Source: Actinomadura rubteroloni
GTDB taxonomy: Bacteria; Actinomycetota; Actinomycetes; Streptosporangiales; Streptosporangiaceae
Direction of reading: 5' to 3'
Assembly: GCF_002911665.1 (NCBI RefSeq)
Contig: NZ_MTBP01000003.1
Span: 248,001 to 312,000, forward strand
Length of the DNA stretch: 64,000 nt
This document shows, in pieces, positions 26,139 to 33,703 of this stretch (positions are counted from its first letter, which is position 1; each line of letters begins with the position of its first letter). The notes under the pieces are model-generated. The model searched no databases. It had not been told where the DNA came from and was given only the letters and a program-made list of their open reading frames with translations. The position numbers and the translations under genes are program-made.

Positions 26139-26780
26139 TCATCGTCTCGCTCGGTCCGGCTCGGCGCAGCCGTTCTCGGCGGCGGGGGCGTCCCGGGCCG
26201 ACGGCACGGTCCGCGCGACGCTCACCTCGGCCTTGCGGACGACCCGGCCGTCGCGCTCGAACCCGTCGCCGGCCACAGCGGTGATCATGCCGTCCAGCTC
26301 GGCGTCCGCGACGGTCTCCACGGCCACCGGACGGTGCCGGGACGCGTCGTAGGGCTCGCCCGGCGCGGCGGTGAACCGCTCCACGCCCGAACGGGCGAGC
26401 GCGTCGGCGATGTCGTCGGCGAGGGCGGCGAGCACGGCGGCGGCGCCGGCCGGTTCGGGCGGCTCGGGCGACGCCCAGCGGCGGGCCTCGCGGCGGGCCA
26501 GGTCGTGGCAGCGGAACAGCGCGGCGCGCAGCGGCTCCAGCGCGCCCTCCAGCTCGCCGCGGCGCAGCCGCTGGTTCTCCTCGTGCAGCCGGTCGATGAC
26601 GGCCTCCCGGTGCGCGGCCCGCTCGTGCTCGCGGTCGAGCCGGGATCCGAGGGCCGTCAGCGCCGCGAGGATCTCCCCGTGCACGGGCTCCGGCGGAGGC
26701 TCGTGCGGAGGGACGACGCCCTCGTCCGGAGGGTCCGACGGGGGGTCGGCGCTGACAGCGGGATCCGGGTCGCTCGACAC
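26139..26780 (-). CDS. grpE-like: GrpE-like nucleotide exchange factor
   Basis: A 213-residue protein with a Pro/Asp-rich N-terminus, a long coiled coil (LGSRLDREHERAAHREAV, then IDRLHEENQRLRRGELE, about 45-85), and the beta-wing of GrpE at the C-terminus (AVETVADAELDGMITAV, GFERDGRVVRKAEVSV). GrpE speeds ADP release from Hsp70. It is the first gene of the operon and starts at a GTG (26780). No HAIR element (CTTGAGT-N7-ACTCAAG) for HspR was found in the promoter gap, so it is not in the usual heat-shock regulon. It is diverged from housekeeping GrpE. Confidence 0.8.
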   Translation of the reverse strand: MSSDPDPAVSADPPSDPPDEGVVPPHEPPPEPVHGEILAALTALGSRLDREHERAAHREAVIDRLHEENQRLRRGELEGALEPLRAALFRCHDLARREARRWASPEPPEPAGAAAVLAALADDIADALARSGVERFTAAPGEPYDASRHRPVAVETVADAELDGMITAVAGDGFERDGRVVRKAEVSVARTVPSARDAPAAENGCAEPDRARR

Positions 26781-26976
26781 GTGCAGTCACCCTAACGCTC
26801 CGGGCGGGCACCGGGTAGGCCCACCGATGTCGTGAGTATGTGGCGAGTATCGCGTGCTCACGGCTCCGACCGCCGGTTTCTCACCCCGGACACATCGGGG
26901 TAACACCATGGAAACGGGCTTCGACCAGGGTGAACGCCGGTGCCGATTCGTCCGGTGCCGGAAGCGGGAGGTGACG

Positions 26977-27627
26977 ATGTTGCTGCGGGTACGGGTGCGG
27001 CTGCCCGATCGTCCGGGCGCGCTCGGGCAGGTCGCGCGGACGCTCGGCGCGGCGGGGGCCGACGTGGCCCAGATGGCCGTCCTGGAGCGGGACGGCGGAC
27101 GGGCGCTGGACGACTTCACCGTCGCCTGGCCCGCCGGCGCGGGCATCGACCCGCTCTGCGACGGGCTGGCGGCGATCGCGGGCGTGGACATCGTGGGGAT
27201 CTGGCCGACCGTCGAGCCGCAGGGCGCGTTCCCCGACGCCGAACTGCTCGGCCATCTCGCCGCCGACCCCTCGCGCGGGCCGCTGACGCTCGCCGACGCG
27301 GTCCCGGCGCTGCTCAGCGCCGACTGGGCGGCCCTGGCCGAGACGGGCCCGGACGGCCCGGTCGCGCTGCACGTCAGCCTCGGCGGGACGGCCGGAGTGG
27401 AGCTGCCCGCGCTGGAGCCGCTGCGCCCGCGCGCGTTCACCGCGCCGGACGGCACGCAGTTCGCCGTCGCGCCGATGCCCGAGGACATCGTGCTGGTCGT
27501 GGCCCGGACGGGCGCTCCGCCGTTCCACCGCTCGGAGGTGTTCCGGCTGGAGCAGCTCGTCCGCGCGGCGGCGGCGGTGTTCGCGGCGCGGGGGACGCTC
27601 GGGGAACTCGTCCAGAATTCCTCCTGA
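26977..27627 (+). CDS. ACT-domain amino-acid-binding protein
   Basis: A 216-residue protein. The N-terminus is an ACT domain (LLRVRVRLPDRPGALGQVAR, then GADVAQMAVLERDGG), a small ligand-binding fold found in amino-acid enzymes and sensors. The rest (about 90-216) is weakly hydrophobic and has no catalytic motif; family members of this kind are annotated only as amino acid-binding proteins. The ATG at 26977 is preferred to an upstream ATG at 26854 because GGGAGG stands 5 bases ahead and homologues start here. It is diverged from grpE across a 196-base gap, and converges on the PfkB gene. Confidence 0.8.
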   Translation: MLLRVRVRLPDRPGALGQVARTLGAAGADVAQMAVLERDGGRALDDFTVAWPAGAGIDPLCDGLAAIAGVDIVGIWPTVEPQGAFPDAELLGHLAADPSRGPLTLADAVPALLSADWAALAETGPDGPVALHVSLGGTAGVELPALEPLRPRAFTAPDGTQFAVAPMPEDIVLVVARTGAPPFHRSEVFRLEQLVRAAAAVFAARGTLGELVQNSS

Positions 27628-27723
27628 CGATGAAACCGGGACGAACGTAGCGGCGTCCATGTTCTCAGGACACGGTCTCCGGACGCGGGCGGCGCGGCTC
27701 GCGACCGGGGGCCGTTCCCCTTC

Positions 27724-28626
27724 TCAGGCGAGCATCGCCTTGAGGGACGGCAGGCGGAGCGTCGCGCCCCGCACGACGGCCGCCGCGGCGGCGACGCCCC
27801 AGCGCGCCGCCTCCGCCGGGCCGAGGCCGCGCAGCAGCGCCGTGAGGAACCCGGCGCTGAACGCGTCGCCGCGTCCGGCGGCCCCGACGACCTCGGACGC
27901 GGGCGCGGGCAGCCGCTCGACGCCGGCGGCCGACGCCAGCAGCCCGCCGTGCTCGCCGAGCGTCACGACCACCGCCGCGGGCCCCTCGGCGAGGATCGCC
28001 CGCGCCGCCGCGACCGGGTCGGACGCGCCGGTCAGCGCGAGCGCCTGCTCCTCGTCGGGCAGCACGTAGTCGGCGTGCCGCAGGAACGGCGCCGCGTTCT
28101 GGAGCAGTTCGGGGACGGTCGAGGACAGGTCCATCGTGACGGCCGTCCCGGTGGCGCGGGCGGCCTCCAGCGCGGTGAAGAACGCGGGGTCGTTGAGGCC
28201 GAACGCGACGTCCGGGCCGCCGAGGTGGACGGCGTCGGCGGCGGCGAGCAGCCCCGGGTCCACCGCGCCCGGGGTGAGCGTGACGTTCGCGCCGGGGACG
28301 TGCAGCGCCGACCGCTCGCCGTCCGCGCGGACCGCGAGGACCGCCGCGCCGGTCCGCTCGCCGGTGCGCCGGACGAGCCCGCTCACGTCCACGCCCTCCC
28401 GCGTCATGACGCGGGTCAGCAGGTCGCCGAGGTCGTCGTCGCCGATCGCGCCGACCGAGACGACGTCGTTGCCGAGCCGGGCGAGGGCGACCGCCGTCCC
28501 GGCCGCCGCGCCGGCGGCGGCCACGTCGATCCGCTCGACCGGGACCTCCGCGCCGCCCGCCGGGAGCCGGTCCACCGGACGCGCCAGGACCTCGACGGAG
28601 TGCACCCCGAGCGTGACGACGGCCAT
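27724..28626 (-). CDS. PfkB-family carbohydrate (ribokinase-like) kinase
   Basis: A 300-residue ribokinase-fold kinase. The N-terminal glycine-rich motif AAAGAAAGTAVALARLGND and the C-terminal PfkB signature VVGAAGRGDAFSAGFLTALL, with the catalytic aspartate of the GxGD-like motif, identify the family. It phosphorylates a sugar or nucleoside with ATP. ATG at 28626 follows AGGGGGGAAG. It is a single gene; the gap upstream contains a hairpin. Substrate unknown. Confidence 0.85.
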   Translation of the reverse strand: MAVVTLGVHSVEVLARPVDRLPAGGAEVPVERIDVAAAGAAAGTAVALARLGNDVVSVGAIGDDDLGDLLTRVMTREGVDVSGLVRRTGERTGAAVLAVRADGERSALHVPGANVTLTPGAVDPGLLAAADAVHLGGPDVAFGLNDPAFFTALEAARATGTAVTMDLSSTVPELLQNAAPFLRHADYVLPDEEQALALTGASDPVAAARAILAEGPAAVVVTLGEHGGLLASAAGVERLPAPASEVVGAAGRGDAFSAGFLTALLRGLGPAEAARWGVAAAAAVVRGATLRLPSLKAMLA

Positions 28627-28689
28627 GCGCTTCCCCCCTGCGTTCTCGCCCGTCAGCGTACGCGCGGCCAGATCATGGGCCGGCCCGCT

Positions 28690-28713
28690 AACCGGATCCG
28701 GACGCGGCCGGTT
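28690..28713 (-). terminator. Possible hairpin after the ADP-ribosylglycohydrolase gene
   Basis: AACCGG and CCGGTT (outer arms) and CCG/CGG (inner arms) fold into a 9-pair stem with a 2-base bulge and a GACG loop. It touches the stop codon of the gene. There is no run of U, so termination would be weak. Confidence 0.3.
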
Positions 28714-29705
28714 CAGTCCCAGGCGGCGCCCGCGCGGGCGAGGCGCGGCGCGTACTCGATCCGGTCGGCCCAGGCGCGCGGCCAGGCGTGCAGGCCGTGC
28801 CGGGCGCCCGCGAACGCGCCCGCGAGGCACGCGATCGAGTCGGAGTCGCCGGAGCTGACCGCGCCGCGCCGGATCGCGCGCACCGGGTCGCCGGGGAACA
28901 GCAGGAAGCACAGCAGCGCGGTCGCCAGCGCCTCCTCGGCGACCCAGCCCGCTCCGGTCGCCGCGCACGGGTCGGCGGACGGGTCGGGCGCGGCGAGCGC
29001 GGCGTCGAGCCGGTCCAGGACGGCCAGGCACTCGTCCCAGCCGCGCGCCGCGAACGCCTCGGGGGAGTCGACGCCCGGCTGCCGCCACAAACCGCCGAGC
29101 CAGCGCTCGTGGTAGGTCGTCCGCTGGGCGTGCGCGCGGTCGCGCAGGGCGCCGGGCAGCGCGGACGGCTCCAGCCCCTCGCGCAGCCACCGCACCGTGA
29201 ACGCGGTCAGCTCGCTCGCGGCCAGCCCGGTCGGGTGGCCGTGGGTCAGCGCGGCCTGGAGCTGCGCGGCCCCGGCGCGGTCGGCGTCGCTCCACCCCGG
29301 GACGAGCCCGACGGGCGTGACCCGCATGTTCGCCCCGCACCCCTTCGAACCCGCCTGCGTCGCCTCAGCCCAGGGACGCCCTTCAGCGAGGCCGGCGCAG
29401 GCGCGCAGGCACGTCATCCCGGGCGCGCGGTCGTTCTCGGGGCTCTCGGCCCACGCGACGAACCGGCGGCTCCAGATCGCCGCCAGCCGCTCCGGCGACG
29501 GGTCGCCGCCCGCCTCGATCAGCCCCTCGGCGACCGCGAGGCCCATCTGGGTGTCGTCGGTGACGCGCCACGGGTCGCCCTCGGGGCCGTCCGGGCCGCC
29601 GTCCCCGTACCGGTGGCGGATCTCGTCCAGGCCGAGGAACTCGGTGGGAGCGCCGAGCGCGTCCCCGTACGCCAGCCCGAACATCGACCCGCTCGCCCGT
29701 GTCAT
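28713..29705 (-). CDS. ADP-ribosylglycohydrolase family protein
   Basis: A 330-residue all-helical hydrolase of the DraG/ADP-ribosylglycohydrolase family. The metal site is visible: GLAYGDALGAP, DDTQMGLAVAEGL (D50, D51, T52), GSKGCGANMRVTPVGL and SSGDSDSIACLAGAFAGA near the C-terminus. Such enzymes remove ADP-ribose from arginine, nucleic acid or small molecules. The ATG at 29705 is supported by a 4-base overlap (ATGA) with the stop of the AraC gene; an ATG at 29714 is a possible alternative. It is therefore transcribed with the AraC regulator. The ADP-ribosylated target is unknown. Confidence 0.87.
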   Translation of the reverse strand: MTRASGSMFGLAYGDALGAPTEFLGLDEIRHRYGDGGPDGPEGDPWRVTDDTQMGLAVAEGLIEAGGDPSPERLAAIWSRRFVAWAESPENDRAPGMTCLRACAGLAEGRPWAEATQAGSKGCGANMRVTPVGLVPGWSDADRAGAAQLQAALTHGHPTGLAASELTAFTVRWLREGLEPSALPGALRDRAHAQRTTYHERWLGGLWRQPGVDSPEAFAARGWDECLAVLDRLDAALAAPDPSADPCAATGAGWVAEEALATALLCFLLFPGDPVRAIRRGAVSSGDSDSIACLAGAFAGARHGLHAWPRAWADRIEYAPRLARAGAAWD

Positions 29706-30535
29706 GCCGGGCATTCTCCCCGATTCCCGTCGCGGAAGGCCCCGGGCGTCACCCCGTAGCACCGGACGAACCAGCGCGTCAGATGGCTCTGGTCGGCGAA
29801 CCCGCTCGCCGCCGCCGCGTCGGCGAGCGGCCGGCCCGCCGCGATCAGCCGCCGCGCCGCGCGCAGCCGCAGCAGCCGCTGGTACTCGCTCGGCGCCATC
29901 CCGTAAGCCGTCCGGAACGCCCGGTAGAGCGCGAACCGGCTCACGCCCGCGGCGGCGGCCAGCTCGTCGGCGGGGACGTCGGCGAGCGGCGCGGCGCGCA
30001 GCCGCTCCCGCGCGATCCGCGCCGCGCGCGGCCCCGCCGCCGGGCAGGCGCCGCGCAGGCGGCGGGTCGCGGCGCGCCCGACCATCGCGGCGACCGCGCC
30101 CGCCAGCAGCTCGTCGCGGCGCAGCGCGGACGCGCCGCCGAGCAGCCCGGCGTGCAGCGAGCGCAGCCGGGACGCCAGCAGCGGGTCGGTCACGACGGGC
30201 GCGGCGAACAGCGGCGGCGCGGCCCGCCGTCCGGTCAGGTCCGACAGCACCGCGCCGATCAGCTCCGGGCCGATGTGGACGATCCGGTAGGTGAAGCCGA
30301 GGGCGTCGGCCGCGTGGCCGTCGTGGGGGTCGTCGGGGTTGAACGCGAGGACCATCCCGGCGGCGCTGGTGTGCTCGCCGCCCCGGCACGAGAACGCCTG
30401 CGCGCCGGACTCGGTGACGCCGAACGAGTACGTCTCGTGGCTGTGCCGGTGGTAGGCGTGCCGCTCGAAGTGGGCGTGCATCGCCTCCAGCGGCCGGTCC
30501 GCCGCCCGCCAGTACCGGGACCACTCGCGCGCCAT
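29702..30535 (-). CDS. AraC-family transcriptional regulator
   Basis: A 277-residue regulator. The N-terminal cupin binds the ligand (ERHAYHRHSHETYSFGVTES, residues about 24-43). The C-terminal AraC/XylS helix-turn-helix pair is seen in LAAAAGVSRFALYRAFRTAY and FADQSHLTRWFVRCYGVTP (about 185-265). The ATG at 30535 is used; a GTG at 30553 is possible. Its stop overlaps the start of the ADP-ribosylglycohydrolase, so it probably controls that operon. The DUF2000 gene is divergent, 63 bases away. Confidence 0.88.
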   Translation of the reverse strand: MAREWSRYWRAADRPLEAMHAHFERHAYHRHSHETYSFGVTESGAQAFSCRGGEHTSAAGMVLAFNPDDPHDGHAADALGFTYRIVHIGPELIGAVLSDLTGRRAAPPLFAAPVVTDPLLASRLRSLHAGLLGGASALRRDELLAGAVAAMVGRAATRRLRGACPAAGPRAARIARERLRAAPLADVPADELAAAAGVSRFALYRAFRTAYGMAPSEYQRLLRLRAARRLIAAGRPLADAAAASGFADQSHLTRWFVRCYGVTPGAFRDGNRGECPA

Positions 30536-30598
30536 GCCGCCATTCTCGCGCACGAGCGTCCAAGACCGCCGGGTCCGCGCCGGGCCAGGCTGGCGGCC

Positions 30599-31009
30599 AT
30601 GCGCTTCGACACCAAGATCGGGATCGTGGTCCGCGACGACCTGGCGGCCTGGCAGCGGCTGAACGTCACGGCGTTCCTCGCCGGGGCGGTCGCCGCGGCC
30701 CGGCCGGAGATCATCGGCGAGCCCTACGCGGACGCCGCCGGGCACGATTACCTCGCGATGTTCCGCCAGCCCGTCCTCGTCTACGCCGGGGACGCGGACG
30801 TGCTCGCCGCCGCGTTCGTCCGCGCCCGCGACCGCGGCCTCGACCTGGCCGTCTACATCGACGACATGTTCAAGACGGGCCACGACGAGGCCAACCGCGC
30901 CGCCGTCCGCGCGGTCGCGGCCGACGCGGCGCCGCTCGCGGGCTTCGCCGTCCACGGGCCGCGCAACGGCGTCGACAAGGCGCTCAAGGGCCTCGCGCTC
31001 CACCCCTGA
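30599..31009 (+). CDS. DUF2000 family protein
   Basis: A 136-residue protein of the DUF2000 family, which has a PTH2-like alpha/beta fold. Typical segments are RFDTKIGIVVRDDLAAWQRL, NVTAFLAGAVAA and YIDDMFKTGHDEANRAAV. The function is unknown. It is divergent from AraC, a common arrangement in which an AraC protein controls the small neighbour. Confidence 0.8.
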   Translation: MRFDTKIGIVVRDDLAAWQRLNVTAFLAGAVAAARPEIIGEPYADAAGHDYLAMFRQPVLVYAGDADVLAAAFVRARDRGLDLAVYIDDMFKTGHDEANRAAVRAVAADAAPLAGFAVHGPRNGVDKALKGLALHP

Positions 31010-31013
31010 CGGG

Positions 31014-31253
31014 TTATTGCCAGACGGACCAGTCGTGGGGGCCGAGCGTGTAGCCGTGGTCGGTCGCGTGGACGTGGTTGGCCTGGACGAGATGGTTCAG
31101 GGCCTGCCACACGTCCTCTTCGGGCAGGTCCGTCATGGTCTGGAGGCGGTCGGCCTCGGCGGCGGAACCGTCCTGGCCGAGCGTCGCCACCGCCTCGTAC
31201 ACGATGAGATCGACGTCCGAGAGGCCCTGGACGTCGGCGCGCTGCTCGCTCAT
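31014..31253 (-). CDS. Small winged-helix-like protein, 79 aa, downstream of sbnB
   Basis: A 79-residue protein starting MSEQRADVQGLSDVDLIVYE with a wHTH-like pattern: LIVYEAVATLG, AEADRLQTMTDLPEEDVWQA, LNHLVQANHVHATDHGYTL. This looks like a small helix-turn-helix with a wing. It lies 35 bases after sbnB on the same strand, so it is probably part of the sbnA-sbnB operon. It could be a regulator of the peptide cluster or an unrelated small protein. It is convergent with DUF2000, ending 4 bases after it. No close family is recognised. Confidence 0.6.
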   Translation of the reverse strand: MSEQRADVQGLSDVDLIVYEAVATLGQDGSAAEADRLQTMTDLPEEDVWQALNHLVQANHVHATDHGYTLGPHDWSVWQ

Positions 31254-31288
31254 GCCCGACGCCTGCCCGTCCCGGACGGGCCTATGCA

Positions 31289-32314
31289 TCAGCCGTAGCG
31301 CTTCATCTCGTGGAAGAAGCCCGGGACCTCCCGCAGCTCGCCGGATTCCGTCACCCGGTCGTAGACGTGGCGGGCGACGGCGAGGTCCAGGACGCCGAGC
31401 CCGAACGGCGAGAAGACCACCGGCCGGTCGGCGGGCGGCGTCGTCGCGCCGGTGAGGACGTCGTAGAGCGTCCCGGCGACGAAGTCCCGGTTGCCCACGC
31501 GCTGCTCGGCCAGGTGCGGCGAGGTGTTGGCCTTCAGGCAGTGGTCGACGTCGTCCACGACGTTGTACGACGCCAGGATGATCTCGGGGGAGAGGTCCCG
31601 CAGCGACACGTGCAGCACGAGCGGGTTGTGCTCGAACCACTTGGGGTCGGTGACGTGCGGCTCGCCCGCGACGGTCGCGAAGACGATCAGGTCGGACGAG
31701 CGCACCAGGTCCTCGGCCGCGTCGTGGATCGTCACCGATCCGGACCCGGTGCGCGCCAGGTAGTCGTGGAAGCCCTCGGCGTGCTCGCGCGACAGGTCGT
31801 GGACGTGCAGCTCGTCGAACGCGAACCCGTTCGCGGCCAGATAGGTGTGGACGTACCGGGCGATCAGCCCGACGCCGAAGAACCCGGCGCGGCGCGGCCG
31901 GGCGCCGCGCGCGTCGGCGAGCCGGGCGGCGGCGAGGGCGGCGGACGCGGCGGTGCGCGCCGCGCTGATGATCGAACTCTCCAGGCACGCGAACGGGTAC
32001 CCGGTCGCGGTGTCGTTGAGGATCAGGACGGCCGACGCGCGCGGGATCCCGGCCGCGACGTTGCCGGGGAAGCTGGAGATCCACTTGATGCCGTGGACGT
32101 CCACCTCGCCGCCCACCGAGGCGGGCAGCGCGATGATCCGGTTCGCGGGCTCGTCGGGGAACCGCAGGAAGTAGGAGTCGGGGTTGACGGTCCGTCCTTC
32201 GCCGTGCAGCCGGTAGGCGGCCTCGATCATGGCGGTGACCTCGCGCTCGCGCCCGCTGACGGCCGCGTGGACCTGGGCGCCGGAGATCACCGCGAAGGAC
32301 GGGGGCTGCGTCAT
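31289..32314 (-). CDS. sbnB: SbnB-like 2,3-diaminopropionate biosynthesis dehydrogenase
   Basis: A 341-residue member of the ornithine cyclodeaminase/mu-crystallin family. It contains the NAD site FFGVGLIARYVHTYL and the family segments GGEVDVHGIKWISSFPGN and GVLDLAVARHVYD. SbnB oxidises N-(1-amino-1-carboxy-2-ethyl)-L-glutamate to 2-oxoglutarate and L-2,3-diaminopropionate with NAD+. It lies 32 bases after sbnA on the same strand. The ATG at 32314 has ACGGAG nine bases ahead. With SbnA it should supply L-Dap to the NRPS. The alternative, a simple ornithine cyclodeaminase, is less likely because of the sbnA neighbour. Confidence 0.88.
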   Translation of the reverse strand: MTQPPSFAVISGAQVHAAVSGREREVTAMIEAAYRLHGEGRTVNPDSYFLRFPDEPANRIIALPASVGGEVDVHGIKWISSFPGNVAAGIPRASAVLILNDTATGYPFACLESSIISAARTAASAALAAARLADARGARPRRAGFFGVGLIARYVHTYLAANGFAFDELHVHDLSREHAEGFHDYLARTGSGSVTIHDAAEDLVRSSDLIVFATVAGEPHVTDPKWFEHNPLVLHVSLRDLSPEIILASYNVVDDVDHCLKANTSPHLAEQRVGNRDFVAGTLYDVLTGATTPPADRPVVFSPFGLGVLDLAVARHVYDRVTESGELREVPGFFHEMKRYG

Positions 32315-32346
32315 AACCGAAACTCCGTGAAAGGTGTGGCCGGGTA

Positions 32347-33336
32347 TCAAACGCCGAGGATATCGGCGCCGGGAAGGTGCAGTTCGTGCGCGAGATCGGC
32401 GAAGTTCTCCCGCAGCCAGCTCTCCTCATAGATCGAGTCGAGATAGCGTTCGCCGAGGTCAGGGGCGATGGCGACGGCGACCGGTTCCTCGCCGGGGTAC
32501 TTGGCGGCGAGCCAGCGCGCCGCGCCGGACACGACGGTGCCGGTGGAGCCGCCGAACAGGAACCCGCGCGACGACAGCGCGTGGACGCTCCGGATCGTGT
32601 CGGTCTCGGGGACGTGGACGACGTCGTCGACGTAGGACTCGTCCACCAGCGCGGGCCGGCTGCTCGTGCCGAGCCCGGGGACCATGCGCCGCTCGGGGAT
32701 GCCGCCGAACGTGACCGACCCGACCGCGTCCACGGCGACGATCGTGACGGGCCGGTCGTGCTCGCGGAAGTACCGGGCGCAGCCCATCAGTGTCCCGGTG
32801 GTGCCCGCGCCGACGAACAGGACCTCCAGGTCGGGGAACTGGCGGTCGATCGCGGGCGCGGTGCCGGAGTAGTGCGCCCGCCAGTTGTTGCTGTTGGCGT
32901 ACTGGTTGAGCCAGACGTAGCCGCCGCCGGACTCGGTCAGCCCCCGGACGTAGTCGATCCGGCTCTGGAGGTAGCCGCCGTTCTCGTCCTTGGCGGAGAT
33001 GACGCGGACCTCGGCGCCGAGGGCGCGCATCAGCCGCATCGAGGCGGGGTTGCAGCGCGGGTCGGTGACGCAGACGAAGCGATGGCCGCGGTCGGCGGCG
33101 ATGAGGCTGAGCGCGATGCCGAGGTTGCCCGAGGACGACTCCACGATCGTGCTGCCGGGGGGCAGCAGGCCGTCGCGCTCGGCCGCGGCGACCATCGCGG
33201 CGGCGGCCTTGAGTTTCACCGAGCCGGCGAAATTGAATCCCTCGCACTTGAGGTACAGCGGGCAGTCGAGTACCGGGCGCAGATCCACGTAGAGGTCGTC
33301 GACATTGAATTCCTGCGGCGAGGTGATGATGGGCAC
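32347..33336 (-). CDS. sbnA: SbnA-like N-(2-amino-2-carboxyethyl)-L-glutamate synthase
   Basis: A 329-residue PLP enzyme of the cysteine-synthase (beta) family. The likely PLP lysine is K41 in NFAGSVKLKAA, and the phosphate-binding motif is SSSGNLGIALS (67-77). GAGTTGTLMG and GGSTGTVVSGA are the other PLP-pocket loops. SbnA couples O-phospho-L-serine and L-glutamate to give the substrate of SbnB. The start is a GTG at 33336 with AAGGGTGG ahead. It is the first minus-strand gene of the cluster and is divergent from the NRPS operon over a 367-base promoter gap. Together the two genes make L-2,3-diaminopropionate in the cytoplasm. Confidence 0.9.
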   Translation of the reverse strand: MPIITSPQEFNVDDLYVDLRPVLDCPLYLKCEGFNFAGSVKLKAAAAMVAAAERDGLLPPGSTIVESSSGNLGIALSLIAADRGHRFVCVTDPRCNPASMRLMRALGAEVRVISAKDENGGYLQSRIDYVRGLTESGGGYVWLNQYANSNNWRAHYSGTAPAIDRQFPDLEVLFVGAGTTGTLMGCARYFREHDRPVTIVAVDAVGSVTFGGIPERRMVPGLGTSSRPALVDESYVDDVVHVPETDTIRSVHALSSRGFLFGGSTGTVVSGAARWLAAKYPGEEPVAVAIAPDLGERYLDSIYEESWLRENFADLAHELHLPGADILGV

Positions 33337-33703
33337 GCTGCCACCCTTGAGAGAAATACCGTGGAGGAGCCGGCGGAAGTGGAGTGACCGGTTCTCGCGA
33401 GAATCCGGATATTCGCCGCGGCAATGGTTCCGAGGGTCGAGTTCCGGAAATTCACGGTGACCGGCCGTTCCCCCATCTTCCCCCGATGTCCGTCCCAGTT
33501 CTGGCCGGACTGGGGCGAAGTATCACGGTACCTTCGGCCATGTCCGGTGGCAAGCCCCGAGTTACCGGTGGGTACTATCGAAAGCGCCGATTCGGTGAAG
33601 GCATGGACGACCGGGACATAAGCTATCGCCGCGGTCATCGCAGGCCGTGCGGCCGGTCCATTAGTGATGACGGTGGAGACGTCCTAGATCACGGAGAGTC
33701 AAG
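33337..33703. other. Divergent promoter region between sbnA and the NRPS operon, no gene
   Basis: This 367-base gap is richer in A and T than its surroundings and has no convincing coding frame. It must carry the leftward sbnAB promoter and the rightward promoter of the whole NRPS operon. GGAGAG lies 6 bases before the ATG at 33704. No clear palindromic operator and no iron-box-like sequence was recognised. GTTACCGGTGGGTACTATCG near 33562 is the most promoter-like stretch. Confidence 0.5.

Noticed and set aside
24521..26780. The housekeeping dnaK-grpE heat-shock operon
   Set aside because: There is no dnaJ, no hspR and no HAIR repeat; gene order is grpE then hsp70; and the Hsp70 lacks its lid. 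A specialised pair is more likely.
26832..26861. GTGAG-N20-CTCAC inverted repeat as an HspR site ahead of grpE
   Set aside because: Arms are only 5 bases, the spacing is wrong and the sequence does not match the HAIR consensus.
28713..29705. ADP-ribosylglycohydrolase as an effector of the double-GTPase operon
   Set aside because: It is separated by the ACT and PfkB genes, and is coupled to its own AraC regulator.
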